Positions 1-8,866 of a stretch of DNA of 64,000 bases are shown one piece after another. The stretch is taken from contig JACJYN010000004.1 in assembly GCA_020636095.1 (NCBI GenBank), forward strand, positions 310,001-374,000. The letters are read 5' to 3'. Numbering within the stretch: the stretch's first letter is position 1; each line of letters opens with the position of its first letter. The translations under genes were made by a program, and so were the position numbers. The stretch is from Lewinellaceae bacterium. Lineage in GTDB: Bacteria; Bacteroidota; Bacteroidia; Chitinophagales; Saprospiraceae. The notes under the pieces were generated by a model, which did not search any database, was not told the DNA's origin, and saw only the letters and a program-made list of their open reading frames with translations.

Positions 1-3
1 GAT

Positions 4-786
4 ATGATCAATTCCAACATTCTGCAGAAGAAGCAACAACGCTCCGCAGATGTAGAAGTCATTCAACAACTGGAACGAAACGGCTTGTCCGTGCTACACC
101 TTAGTGAGTTATCCGGCCAGCGCTTTGATATCCTCATCCTTCTAAGCACTTTTGGAACCGTTGACCTGCAAGGGCTTACCATGACCGGGCATATTCACCG
201 GCTCAGGCAGGATCATATGCTGGAAAGCCTGTTCACCTTGATGAGCACCGCCGAAAAGCAAATCCACATTGTTAACTCCATTCCCGCGGAGGTGCTGGAT
301 GAACTGGCGGGCCACCCGGAGGAGCGGGAAGGCTTCTTGCTGGCTACCTATTTCAAGTTGATCAAAGCCGCCAGTGAACAAGACCGGGAGACGGCCGCTG
401 GTATAATGGATACCCTCCCTGACTGGATGTACTTCCGGCCGCCGTTTCGCCAACCTTTGACTTTTTTTGAAGAGGTAGGCCAGCGCCTGCAACCCTATTT
501 GGGCCCTGGCAGGGTGCAGTTCACCCATGGCCTGGCGCCCTTGAAAATACAGGCCTCTGGCCCGGGGCAACCGCCCTTGTATGTCACCCCTGACGGCTTT
601 CTTGCCCAGGCTCCGGCAACGGATTATCAATGGGAGTACAACCAGGCGAATACGCTCGAAACGATGGGCTACCTGCCTGTCCCTGCCTGGTCGGCAGACT
701 GGTGGCGCAACCCGGTTCTGGAAGCCAAGAGAATGGCCAGCCTTATCATCCGGCAGGAAAATAGGGCCGGGGAAGAGGAGGAATAA
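4..786 (+). CDS. Hypothetical protein, possibly cut by the window start
   Basis: A 260-residue soluble-looking protein that I do not recognise. It has no signal peptide or membrane segment. It is mixed alpha/beta in composition, with a Pro/Gly-rich middle (about residues 150-200) and a Glu-rich C-terminus. The first ATG is at position 4, but the frame is open to the window edge, so the true start may lie upstream. The stop is 13 bases before the next gene, which suggests co-transcription with the DUF3267 protein. No function can be assigned from sequence. Confidence 0.7.
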   Translation: MINSNILQKKQQRSADVEVIQQLERNGLSVLHLSELSGQRFDILILLSTFGTVDLQGLTMTGHIHRLRQDHMLESLFTLMSTAEKQIHIVNSIPAEVLDELAGHPEEREGFLLATYFKLIKAASEQDRETAAGIMDTLPDWMYFRPPFRQPLTFFEEVGQRLQPYLGPGRVQFTHGLAPLKIQASGPGQPPLYVTPDGFLAQAPATDYQWEYNQANTLETMGYLPVPAWSADWWRNPVLEAKRMASLIIRQENRAGEEEE

Positions 787-799
787 GATTTGTGAAGTG

Positions 800-1444
800 A
801 TGACGGTTGAAGAATTACAACAGAACCCCGGCTATAAACGATGGTTAACCCTGACGCACGATGAGATCCTGCCCTTTGTTCAGGAGGAATTCGGGAAGCG
901 CGGATGGCTGACCCGATTCTATATTTTTCTCAACCTGGCCTTACTAACGGGTATGATTGTGCTGGGGGCGTGGCAGGTTAGCCAGGGCCGGATCGGAATT
1001 GGCAGGGTGATTCTGAATAGCCTACTCGGCTTTGTACTCACACTGAGCCTGCTCGTCCCCATCCACGAGGGTATCCATGGGCTGGCCTACAAACTGGTGG
1101 GCGCGCCAAGGGTGCAGTATGGAAGTGACATTAAAAAATTTATTTTTTTCGCCATGGCCGACCATTTCGTGGTGGGCTTTCCCCGGTTCATTATCGTTGC
1201 ACTGGCGCCTTTTTTGGTGATCAACTTTTTTACGGCGCTGTCCATATTTTATGTTTCTCTTAACTATCAATGGATCCTTCTAGGCGTTCTCTTGATGCAT
1301 ACCGGAGCATGTGCCGGAGATTTCGCCATGTTGAGTTTTTTCCTGAGGCATCGGGGGGAAGGGCTGCTCACCTATGACGATGTGAGCAATCAGAGGTCTT
1401 ATTTCTACCGGAGGGAAGAAAACGAGGCCGGCCAGGAAGGGTAG
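800..1444 (+). CDS. DUF3267 family membrane zincin-like protein
   Basis: A 214-residue membrane protein with about four hydrophobic segments (roughly residues 37-60, 68-88, 128-150 and 150-172). The second segment runs into an HExxH motif, H89-E-G-I-H93. This is the arrangement seen in DUF3267, a family of putative membrane metalloproteases with a distant relation to site-2 proteases. The function of the family is largely unknown. The open frame extends back to 581, but that part overlaps the upstream gene, so I chose the ATG at 800, which follows the upstream stop by 13 bases. Family assignment is likely; protease activity is inferred from the motif alone. Confidence 0.75.
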   Translation: MTVEELQQNPGYKRWLTLTHDEILPFVQEEFGKRGWLTRFYIFLNLALLTGMIVLGAWQVSQGRIGIGRVILNSLLGFVLTLSLLVPIHEGIHGLAYKLVGAPRVQYGSDIKKFIFFAMADHFVVGFPRFIIVALAPFLVINFFTALSIFYVSLNYQWILLGVLLMHTGACAGDFAMLSFFLRHRGEGLLTYDDVSNQRSYFYRREENEAGQEG

Positions 1445-1553
1445 GCGGGGACGTTTGCAGGCCGATTGTTGAATTTTGGACAAGCTCTTAATATTTTACT
1501 TGTTGCCCGGTTTATTTAAACGACATTTATCGCAAGGCTCAAAATAGCAATAC

Positions 1554-4436
1554 ATGCGTGGCTCAGTCCTTTTCTGTTTGTTGGCCCTGTTGGCGTTTGC
1601 CTGCCTGCCGGAGCGGCGCGAGCCGCTGCCCGAGTTGCCAGGGCTGGCGCCTTTTTTACAGGAGGAGACAGCTGAGGTGGAAGCCTTAATCAAAAGGATG
1701 AGCCTGGAGCAAAAGCTCGGCCAGTTGATCATTGTGGCACGGGTTGGCCAACCGGAACGCCAGCTTCATCAGTGGGTGAAAATGGGCCGGGTAGGGGGAG
1801 TCCACCTTAGTGGCCTTACGCTCGATCATTTTCTGAGTTTGCAGGATAGCCTGCAACAGGAAGCGCCTCATCCGCTCCTTTTCACTACTTCCGGTGGGGC
1901 CCTGTTCAATAATCAGTTTTCCGACGCCATCGCCTTGCCGGTGATGGACGCTTTGCAGTCCCTGCCTTCCGATAGCATGAAGCAACAGCTTCAGCAGGCC
2001 TTTTTACAACAGGCTCAATCCCTGGGCCTTAACCTCGCCCCCGCGCCTTATCTCAGTCAATTGGAGCAACGCTTCACTTTGCCTGAAGGCAGCCTCCAGC
2101 AATATGCCCGGGACATCAATTGGCTCAATGAGCGCCATATTCTCAGCCTGGCCGATAACTTTGCCGCCACTTCGCTGCTTCAGCCCGGGCGGGATAGCCT
2201 CAGGGATAGCCTCTTGCATGATTTTGAGTACCTGGTTAAGGCAGGCCTTTCCGGTTTCTGGATCGGGCCTTCTGTCTATGAATCAAAGGAGGCCCCCCCG
2301 GACTCCATCGGACGGTTCTTCCGCGGCCATTTGCAGTTTGACGGGCTGCTCATGGCTCACCTCAACGCTGACAATCAATTGGATGAGATACTGGATTCCG
2401 GGGTAGACCTCATCGTTACCCATAATAGTCCGGGTTTTGTGCTTAATTACCTGCTGACGGCCTACCGGTCCGGGGAACTTAGCGAACCGGAGTTGCATGC
2501 CAAACTGCGTCGTATCCTGCTGGCTAAACAATGGGTGGGCAGGCCGATTTCCGATGGCGGGCCCGCGCCGGCGGGCCAGGAGGTTGCCGCCCGCAAGCTG
2601 CCCGCATCCATGTTTACCGGAATCGAAGATGATCGCTCCGGTTTATCCGAACCCGGGGAAAAACTCGGCCAATACTTTAAGGATAGCCGCTGGAGGTACT
2701 GGCAACGCCGCCTCCGGGAAGAATCCATTGTCGTAGCGTCCAACCCCGACAGCCTGCTGCCCTTTCACGGCCTGAATCAGCAATATTTCCAGGCGTTCCA
2801 CCTGGGGGCTGGAGACTTTGCCACCTTCGACGAAGCTTTTGGTAAATATGCTGAGTCAGGCAGTTGGCAGGGCAATACCTGGGAAGCCCTTACCCGCCAG
2901 TTGCTCAAATTGGATGGGACAGAAAACGTAGTGCTGGTGCTGCACGATTATTCGTTGGACAGCCTGCAGGCGGCTACCTTGATATCATTGGCTTATCGGC
3001 TGCCACTTGTCCTGGTGAATTTTCAACGCCTGGAAAACCTGGCCCTACTGGATACCAGCCTGGCGGTTGTTCACTCCTTTGAAGAAGGAGAGGGCCTGAC
3101 GGAGTTGGTTCCCCAGGTTCTCTTCGGCGGAATTTCGGCTGGCGGTATACTCCCTTGTACCCTGAACCGCTTTTTTGCGAAAGGCCGGGGAATAGCCCTG
3201 CCTCCGGTAAGGATGCGGTACGGGCTACCCGAGCAGGCGGGCATCGCTCCGGAAAAACTCGTTGGGATTGATGCAATCGTCGAGACGGCGATAGACGAAG
3301 GCGCCTTTCCGGGTTGTCAGGTGGTGGTCGTGAAGGATGGAACGGTTGTGTATGATAAAGCCCTGGGGTATCATACATACAGCAAAAAACAACCAACCCG
3401 GAAAACAGACCTCTACGATGTGGCTTCCATCACCAAAGCGGCTACGACAACCCTTGCAGCCATGAAGCTGTACGAAGAAGGAGCTATCAATCCTAACGCA
3501 AGGCTTCGAAACCAGATGGCCCTGCCGCGCACTTCCCGTTTGCGCAACCTCACCGTAAAGAAACTGATGACCCATCAATCAGGCCTGCAGCCCCACATGC
3601 CGGTCGTCCCTTATTTGTTGTACCGGGATATGGAAAATGCAGACTGCAGCCGCTACTTCTGTGACCATCCTTCTGATACCTTTGCCGTTCAGGTGGCGAA
3701 TGCCTTTTATTTTGATAAGCGATACATCCGCAAGATACAGGAAGATGTCAACCGCCTGCGCCCCCGCAACCGCTACCGTTACAGCGACGTCAACTTCATC
3801 CTAATGCAACAGCTGGTAGAAGAAAAGGCAGGGGCTCCGCTCGATTCTTTTACCGCCGCTCACTTTTATAACCCACTGGGCTTGCAACATACCGGCTTCC
3901 GGCCATTGTTGTGGAAGGACAGCAGTGAGATCGTTCCTACCCAATATGACCGCCGTTGGCGCCACCAACTGATCCATGGATACGTGCATGATGAAACGGC
4001 GGCCCTGTTCGGGGGAGTGGCCGGCAATGCTGGCTTGTTTTCCACCGCAGAAGACCTGGCGGTGGTATTCCAAATGCTGCTCAACGGAGGTACGTATGGC
4101 GGGGAGCGCTATTTAGAATCAAAGACCATTGAGTACTTCACCAGTGCCCGGCATGGCAACTACCGGGGCCTGGGCTTCGATAAGCCTGAGGCTAAAACCA
4201 TCAAAAGCGGAAAATTCCCGGAACAAATCGGCAAAGCCGCCTTTGGACATACTGGCTTCACCGGAACCTGCGCCTGGGCAGACCCTGATCAGGGCCTTAC
4301 TTATATTTTTCTTTCCAACCGCATCTACCCGGATACCAAAAACCGCAAGCTCTTCGAGAAAAGGGTCCGCGAACGCATCCACCAGGTCATCTATGACGCA
4401 CTGGACACCTATGTGCCGGAAATGCCGGAGATATGA
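1554..4436 (+). CDS. Lipoprotein fusing a degenerate GH3 domain to a beta-lactamase-like serine hydrolase
   Basis: A 960-residue exported protein. The N-terminus is hydrophobic and ends in a lipobox-like LAFAC (Cys17), so it is probably a lipoprotein. Residues ~45-340 align in layout with a GH3 NagZ-type barrel (it starts KLGQLIIVARV) and ~380-550 with a GH3 C-terminal domain. Residues ~565-955 are a class C beta-lactamase/CubicO-like domain with S625-I-T-K628, Y743-S-D and H899-T-G. This GH3/beta-lactamase fusion is a known Bacteroidota architecture, proposed to act on peptidoglycan fragments. Oddly, the GH3 part shows neither the KHFPGHGDT-type motif nor the TDA nucleophile motif; the equivalent place reads MAHLNA. 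Only the C-terminal hydrolase therefore looks catalytically complete. Confidence 0.88.
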   Translation: MRGSVLFCLLALLAFACLPERREPLPELPGLAPFLQEETAEVEALIKRMSLEQKLGQLIIVARVGQPERQLHQWVKMGRVGGVHLSGLTLDHFLSLQDSLQQEAPHPLLFTTSGGALFNNQFSDAIALPVMDALQSLPSDSMKQQLQQAFLQQAQSLGLNLAPAPYLSQLEQRFTLPEGSLQQYARDINWLNERHILSLADNFAATSLLQPGRDSLRDSLLHDFEYLVKAGLSGFWIGPSVYESKEAPPDSIGRFFRGHLQFDGLLMAHLNADNQLDEILDSGVDLIVTHNSPGFVLNYLLTAYRSGELSEPELHAKLRRILLAKQWVGRPISDGGPAPAGQEVAARKLPASMFTGIEDDRSGLSEPGEKLGQYFKDSRWRYWQRRLREESIVVASNPDSLLPFHGLNQQYFQAFHLGAGDFATFDEAFGKYAESGSWQGNTWEALTRQLLKLDGTENVVLVLHDYSLDSLQAATLISLAYRLPLVLVNFQRLENLALLDTSLAVVHSFEEGEGLTELVPQVLFGGISAGGILPCTLNRFFAKGRGIALPPVRMRYGLPEQAGIAPEKLVGIDAIVETAIDEGAFPGCQVVVVKDGTVVYDKALGYHTYSKKQPTRKTDLYDVASITKAATTTLAAMKLYEEGAINPNARLRNQMALPRTSRLRNLTVKKLMTHQSGLQPHMPVVPYLLYRDMENADCSRYFCDHPSDTFAVQVANAFYFDKRYIRKIQEDVNRLRPRNRYRYSDVNFILMQQLVEEKAGAPLDSFTAAHFYNPLGLQHTGFRPLLWKDSSEIVPTQYDRRWRHQLIHGYVHDETAALFGGVAGNAGLFSTAEDLAVVFQMLLNGGTYGGERYLESKTIEYFTSARHGNYRGLGFDKPEAKTIKSGKFPEQIGKAAFGHTGFTGTCAWADPDQGLTYIFLSNRIYPDTKNRKLFEKRVRERIHQVIYDALDTYVPEMPEI

Positions 4437-4443
4437 AGGGGGA

Positions 4444-4553
4444 GTGTTCGGATTTCGGTGTTCGCCATTCGCTCAGTCGAACGCGGGACAGCGCTGGCCC
4501 GCCGCGGTTCGCAGGTTCGCAGTTCCCGGAGTGTCCTGCCGAATTCCGAACAC
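4444..4553. repeat. Imperfect inverted repeat between convergent genes
   Basis: GTGTTCGGATTTCGG at 4444-4458 is matched by the reverse complement at 4539-4553 with one small offset. Between the arms are further short GC-rich complements and a direct repeat of GGTTCGCA. It sits between the stops of the GH3-like/beta-lactamase gene and the amidase gene, where it could act as a bidirectional terminator or be a degenerate foldback element. Confidence 0.55.
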
Positions 4554-4577
4554 GGCAGTTCCCAATCATTCACCCCC

Positions 4578-5789
4578 TCACTTCAGCACCCCCTCCAACA
4601 ACCAGTCGGCCAGTAGTTGCCGGTTATTTTCGACAATGATTCGTTGCTGGTCGAAGTTGTTTCGGATATTCGCCAGTTCTATGTACACAGAATTGACTTT
4701 AGTTTCCCGAAGCATGTGGAGGTCGCGGGCGGTTACGGTACCGCGGTATTCCCTCGTCTTTTGATATTGTTTGTACTTGTGTTTAAGCGAGCGTAGCAGG
4801 TCGAAGGCGATACTGCGGCTGGCCGGGCTGGAGGAGTGGTGGTAGAAAAAAACGTCGGTTCGTTCTCCTTTGCTCCGGGAATCCACGTGGATGATGATGG
4901 AGGTTTGTTCGGTTACGCCCGCCAGCCGGTTTTGTTCGTAGAGCTGGTTGATAATATCGGAGCGCTGGAAGAGGCGGGGCTTTTGCTGGCGCACCATTTT
5001 GACGCCTCCCCAGAGGACTTCGTCGTAATCACATTCCAGAAATTTACCTTCCCGGATACCATCGTTATCGTCTCGGGTGATCATGTAGGCGGTGGCGCCG
5101 TGGGAGATCAGGTTGCGGCACAGGCGCAGGGCTACGTCGTAGGCGTACTCATCTTCACAAAGCGTGTAATCGCCCCGGCGGCCCATAGCGCCGGGGTCGG
5201 GGCCGCCGTGGCCGCTGACGATGTAGAATACTTTGCCCTTGAGCTTGTTGCTCAGCAGAGGCGTGTAGGCGTACTTTGGCCCGAAGATGGGGAATTTTCG
5301 GTTGCCGACAGCCGTGCCACTGGTAGGCCGCTCTTCTTCCGGGGAGTTTTCCACCGGAGAAGGAATTTCAAGGTCGGGGTTTGGGCAGTTGAGCTCATGA
5401 TAAGGGACCCAGAGTACGCGGTCCTTTTTGAACGATTCAGCCCGCATGTTTTTCTCCAGCATCAGCTCATTGTACTTTTGAATTCGCAGGGCGGTATTCC
5501 AATCGTTGATGCCGATGCTGGACCGGATCGTCTTGCCGTTGAAGGTATAGATGAGAATGGGCAATTGGTATTTTCTGCCTACAATCAGATGCCCGTTCTT
5601 CTTGAGGCTGTTCAGCCGGTAGAACTGGTCAAAGTTGCAGGAGTACTGGTCCAGCCCGTATCGGCGAAGCATGGAATAAATGCCATCGCCCGGCATCGCT
5701 TCGGTGATGTGGTAATTGGGCTCGGCAATGGCCGGCAAGGTGACGGCCAGAATGGCGGACAGGGTTAGAAAAAATTGAATTCGCTGCAT
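4578..5789 (-). CDS. N-acetylmuramoyl-L-alanine amidase (amidase_3) with LysM-like N-terminus
   Basis: A 403-residue secreted enzyme with a signal peptide (first ~22 residues, ending AIA). Residues ~25-80 look LysM-like (GDGIYSMLRRYGL followed by NSLKKNGHLIVGRKYQLP). Residues ~185-400 carry the amidase_3 zinc-hydrolase signatures: SGHGGPDPGAMG (first Zn His), an acidic segment CEDEYAYDVALRL (Zn Glu), IIIHVDS (second Zn His) and VYIELANIRN (catalytic Glu). Enzymes of this family cleave the MurNAc-L-Ala amide bond in peptidoglycan. It converges with the GH3-like/beta-lactamase lipoprotein. The LysM assignment is by pattern and less certain than the amidase call. Confidence 0.88.
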   Translation of the reverse strand: MQRIQFFLTLSAILAVTLPAIAEPNYHITEAMPGDGIYSMLRRYGLDQYSCNFDQFYRLNSLKKNGHLIVGRKYQLPILIYTFNGKTIRSSIGINDWNTALRIQKYNELMLEKNMRAESFKKDRVLWVPYHELNCPNPDLEIPSPVENSPEEERPTSGTAVGNRKFPIFGPKYAYTPLLSNKLKGKVFYIVSGHGGPDPGAMGRRGDYTLCEDEYAYDVALRLCRNLISHGATAYMITRDDNDGIREGKFLECDYDEVLWGGVKMVRQQKPRLFQRSDIINQLYEQNRLAGVTEQTSIIIHVDSRSKGERTDVFFYHHSSSPASRSIAFDLLRSLKHKYKQYQKTREYRGTVTARDLHMLRETKVNSVYIELANIRNNFDQQRIIVENNRQLLADWLLEGVLK

Positions 5790-5954
5790 GGTCGTTCAGG
5801 CACAGTTTTGGGGTGAAAACCACAGTCGGCTTTTCTGTTTTGCATTGATTTGGGCGAAAAGATAGACAAAATGAGGGAATTTGCCAATGGGGGAGAAAGA
5901 GTCATCGCTTTCCTGGTACGCTGGTATTCAAATGAAATTCCCTATTTTCGCCTC

Positions 5955-6614
5955 ATGGAAATAATCAGAGAGATCGGCCACCTCCTGCGCAAAGATATCC
6001 GCCTGGAGCTGCGTACCAGCTACGCCATCAGCGGCATACTGCTGTACGTTTTTTCCACCATATTCATTGTGTATATGGCCTTTCAGAAGATTCAGCCCAA
6101 TGTGTGGAACGCGCTGTTCTGGATTATCATCCTGTTTGCGTCGGTCAGCGCCATCGTGAAGAGTTTTGTGCAGGAAAACAGCGCCCGGCAATTGTACTAT
6201 TACAGCCTGGCCAACCCCATCTCCGTCCTGCTGTCTAAAATCATATACAACATCCTGCTGCTTCTGGCCCTCAGCCTGCTGACCTGGCTGGGTTTCAGCC
6301 TGGTGGCCGGCAGCCCGGTGAAGGATACGGGGCAGTTTTTCCTGGCCCTATTGTTGGGGAGTATCGGGTTTTCCATCACCTTTACTTTTATCGCTGCCAT
6401 TTCCTCCAAAGCGGACAACAATGCTACGCTAATGGCCATCCTGAGCTTCCCGCTGGTTATCCCTATCCTGATGACCTTGATCAAGCTCTCAGCCAATGCC
6501 CTCCGGCTTATGCAGGATACGGCAGTGCAAAACGATATCTTCATCCTTTTATCCATTGACCTGATGTTGCTGGGCGTCGGCCTGGCGCTCTTTCCTTTTC
6601 TTTGGCGGGATTGA
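5955..6614 (+). CDS. ccmB: Heme exporter protein B (CcmB-like)
   Basis: A 219-residue polytopic membrane protein with about six hydrophobic segments, matching the usual length of CcmB, the permease of the CcmAB heme ABC exporter in system I cytochrome c maturation. The N-terminal REIGHLLRKDIRLELR segment followed by a TM helix is typical. The open frame starts at 5850, but the first 35 residues do not look like CcmB, so I chose the ATG at 5955. No ccmA is adjacent. The ccmC-like gene follows after about 370 bases. Confidence 0.85.
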   Translation: MEIIREIGHLLRKDIRLELRTSYAISGILLYVFSTIFIVYMAFQKIQPNVWNALFWIIILFASVSAIVKSFVQENSARQLYYYSLANPISVLLSKIIYNILLLLALSLLTWLGFSLVAGSPVKDTGQFFLALLLGSIGFSITFTFIAAISSKADNNATLMAILSFPLVIPILMTLIKLSANALRLMQDTAVQNDIFILLSIDLMLLGVGLALFPFLWRD

Positions 6615-6984
6615 GGCGGGATTGTTTGGTAGGAGGAGTGGGACGTGTAGGATGTCCGGTGTACGGCGGAAGGCGGGCGTAGCGTGTATGATGTATGTGT
6701 ACGGCCGACATCAAAGATTTTACCCGAAAGAGCGATAGCGAAGACGTGCGAAAATTAAATGCCCTGCGGCTTCTGTGAAAAAGCTTTTTTAAATTTGTTG
6801 CTGTGGTGGCTTATGGTATTTGGCGCACAGTGCCCATTAATGCCAGGATCTTAGCTTAATGAATCGGTTTTTCGCTAACCGCCAATAGCTAACCGCTGGA
6901 TAGTTACGTTGCTGTTTTGTAAAATTTTCGAGGCAAGGCATCCTTCAAGGACATAATTCAGTTCACTATAGAAAAGAAGAAACT
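6615..6984. other. Gap between ccmB and the ccmC-like gene
   Basis: I see no convincing gene here. There is a GTGTACGGC direct repeat with a weak GATGTC/GACATC inverted repeat (about 6649-6713), and two copies of GCTAACCGC (6874-6882 and 6888-6896). No TAnnTTTG box was found near the downstream start. Confidence 0.5.
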
Positions 6985-8040
6985 ATGCTCAAAAAATACT
7001 GGTGGAAAGCCCTATCTGTGATCATCCTGATCTATGTATTCATTGCCGGGTTGACGGTGCCTCTCAGCCCGGGCATCGAGCGTGTTGCGCCCACCAGTGT
7101 GAGGACGGGCGACGAAGTGACATTGGAAGTGCTGGGTTACAACTCCCGATATGACGAAGGCGGCGAAGTGCGTGCCTGGCTGAAACTGGACAATGAACGG
7201 GCTCTGGAAGCGGAATCGGTGCAGGTGGGGGACGGCCGTAAGTTAACGGCTCTATTTCGCATCCCGGAGTATTTGCCGGTAGGCCGGCGGGTACAGGATT
7301 TTTCTCTTATTCTGGATAACGAAAAGGACGGTGCTTCGGTGTTGCCCAGCGCTGTTTTTATTACCCAGGACTCCATCGACCCGGAGATGGGGCAGAAGGC
7401 ATGGGTTAATAGTCCCATCCAAAACTTACACGAGCACTGGACGATGACATTCCCTTTTCGGAATATCCTTTCGGAGACTATCCGCAACACTTATTTTCAC
7501 GTTCCGCTCTGGTTTGCCATGATCTTCATTTTTATCGCTTCGGTGGTGCACAGCGTCCGCTACCTGCGGGGAGGCAGCCTGGAGGCGGACAATAAAGCGC
7601 AGGCTTATACGCGGGTAGGCATATTGTTGGGTTTACTGGGGCTGGCTACCGGCGCCGTGTGGGCTCGCAATACCTGGGGCGCCTACTGGAGCGGCGACGT
7701 AAAGCAGAACATGACGGCTATTGCCCTGCTGATCTATTTCGCCTATTTCATCTTGCGCGCCGTTTTTGAAGACCCGGAGAAGAAGGCCCGTATCTCTGCC
7801 GTTTATAACATCTTCGCTTTCGTGGCCCTCATCCCTCTTATCTACGTCATCCCCCGCCTGACCGACAGCCTGCACCCCGGCGCCGGCGGCAACCCGGCTT
7901 TCGGCACTCAGGACCTGGACAATACGATGCGGATGGTGTTCTATCCGGCGGTGATCGGGTGGACGTTACTGGGGTTTTGGATGGGGAATCTGTCGCATAG
8001 GATGGGGAGGATTCGGTTGAAGTTGATGGATGCGTTGTAG
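6985..8040 (+). CDS. ccmC: CcmC/CcsA-family cytochrome c assembly protein with a large periplasmic insert
   Basis: A 351-residue membrane protein of the heme-handling CcmC/CcsF/NrfE superfamily. After TM1 (residues ~8-26) there is an extra ~120-residue periplasmic beta-rich domain. The recognisable core follows: YFHVP (first axial His) at the start of the next helix, TWGAYWSGDVKQ (position of the WWD heme-binding loop), and LTDSLHPG (second axial His). The WWD-like loop lacks the usual aromatic residue directly before the Asp (it reads S-G-D). Ordinary CcmC is about 220-250 residues, so the insert explains the length. It lies downstream of ccmB. Confidence 0.82.
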   Translation: MLKKYWWKALSVIILIYVFIAGLTVPLSPGIERVAPTSVRTGDEVTLEVLGYNSRYDEGGEVRAWLKLDNERALEAESVQVGDGRKLTALFRIPEYLPVGRRVQDFSLILDNEKDGASVLPSAVFITQDSIDPEMGQKAWVNSPIQNLHEHWTMTFPFRNILSETIRNTYFHVPLWFAMIFIFIASVVHSVRYLRGGSLEADNKAQAYTRVGILLGLLGLATGAVWARNTWGAYWSGDVKQNMTAIALLIYFAYFILRAVFEDPEKKARISAVYNIFAFVALIPLIYVIPRLTDSLHPGAGGNPAFGTQDLDNTMRMVFYPAVIGWTLLGFWMGNLSHRMGRIRLKLMDAL

Positions 8041-8046
8041 TACATA

Positions 8047-8697
8047 TTACCGGCCCATCACATTCCTACCCGCTTTCTCCAATGGCCTCCCATTCAGCGG
8101 GATGGTCAATCCGATTCCTATCACCGGCTGCCCGAGTGGCGCTACAAAATCCACATCCGGCTTGATCCGAAAGCCCAGGTCGTCATTTACATCGAACCCT
8201 TTGAGGTGGGCGTCGACAAAGGCCTCCATGGCCTGCAGGGTATAGACGAGGATCAGGCCCACGTAGGCGGTTTGGGTGTTTTTATCATAGCTGTCCCGCA
8301 GATTGCGCAGGGTGCTGAGGTTGTCGATGGTGGTTCCGGTGAATTCGTGTTCTTCTCCTTTTCGTTTGAGGTCCAGGGCGTCGCGCAGGCGGCGGTAAAG
8401 GCTTTGGTTGTAGTCGATCACCAGCACCATGCCGGTAATGGCGCCATAGACCAGAGGCGCCTTCCACCAGCGTTTATTGTATAACTGCCCGGTGCCCGGC
8501 AGGATCAACGACAGTAATGCCGCCTTTTTTGGGTTGGGATAATCCCGGTTGAACCAGTTCTCCTTTTTCTTTCCGCTCAGGCTGTCCAACTGGATTTCTG
8601 TCACAGCCATGTCGACGGAGATGGTGTCTACCTGCTGAGCGCTGAGTTCATTCAGGCTGCAGACAATTATTAATAAAAGAGAAAAAAAGTACTTCAT
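8047..8697 (-). CDS. DUF5683 family membrane protein
   Basis: A 216-residue protein with a signal peptide (MKYFF..., ending near LSAQQ). The DUF5683 core around residues 50-100 includes KKAALLSLILPGTGQLYNK followed by a TM helix, and a second helix lies around residue 150. The function of the family is unknown. In many Bacteroidota it directly follows parA-parB, as here. The open frame extends upstream to 8895 into parB, through a repeat-rich stretch. I chose the ATG at 8697 because a clear signal peptide begins there. Confidence 0.8.
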   Translation of the reverse strand: MKYFFSLLLIIVCSLNELSAQQVDTISVDMAVTEIQLDSLSGKKKENWFNRDYPNPKKAALLSLILPGTGQLYNKRWWKAPLVYGAITGMVLVIDYNQSLYRRLRDALDLKRKGEEHEFTGTTIDNLSTLRNLRDSYDKNTQTAYVGLILVYTLQAMEAFVDAHLKGFDVNDDLGFRIKPDVDFVAPLGQPVIGIGLTIPLNGRPLEKAGRNVMGR

Positions 8698-8770
8698 GTT
8701 TATTTTAACGCTGGTAGGAACATTATTGTGCGGATAATACCACCATTCACCTTTTATTAACTCCCTTATC

Positions 8771-8857
8771 GGGGAATGGGGAATGGGGAATGGGGAATGA
8801 AGTGGGAGAAACCTGCCAGGTTTACAGCCCGGAATCGTAGGGAAACCTGGCAGGTTT
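8771..8857. repeat. Four tandem GGGGAAT units and two copies of a 15-bp palindrome
   Basis: GGGGAAT is repeated four times without interruption at 8771-8798. It is followed by AAACCTGCCAGGTTT (8809-8823) and AAACCTGGCAGGTTT (8843-8857). Each of these is a 7-bp inverted repeat around one central base, and the two differ only at that base. They lie between parB and the DUF5683 gene and resemble small REP-like palindromic repeats. Confidence 0.8.
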
Positions 8858-8866
8858 AGACCCTCT

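Noticed and set aside
4433..4639. 68-codon plus-strand frame after the GH3-like/beta-lactamase gene
   Set aside because: It lies in the foldback repeat and the amidase 3' end, and its composition is not protein-like.
4836..5768. Long plus-strand open frame (310 codons) opposite the amidase
   Set aside because: It is fully antisense to a gene with clear amidase motifs and signal peptide, and has no recognisable domain; it is a by-product of codon bias.
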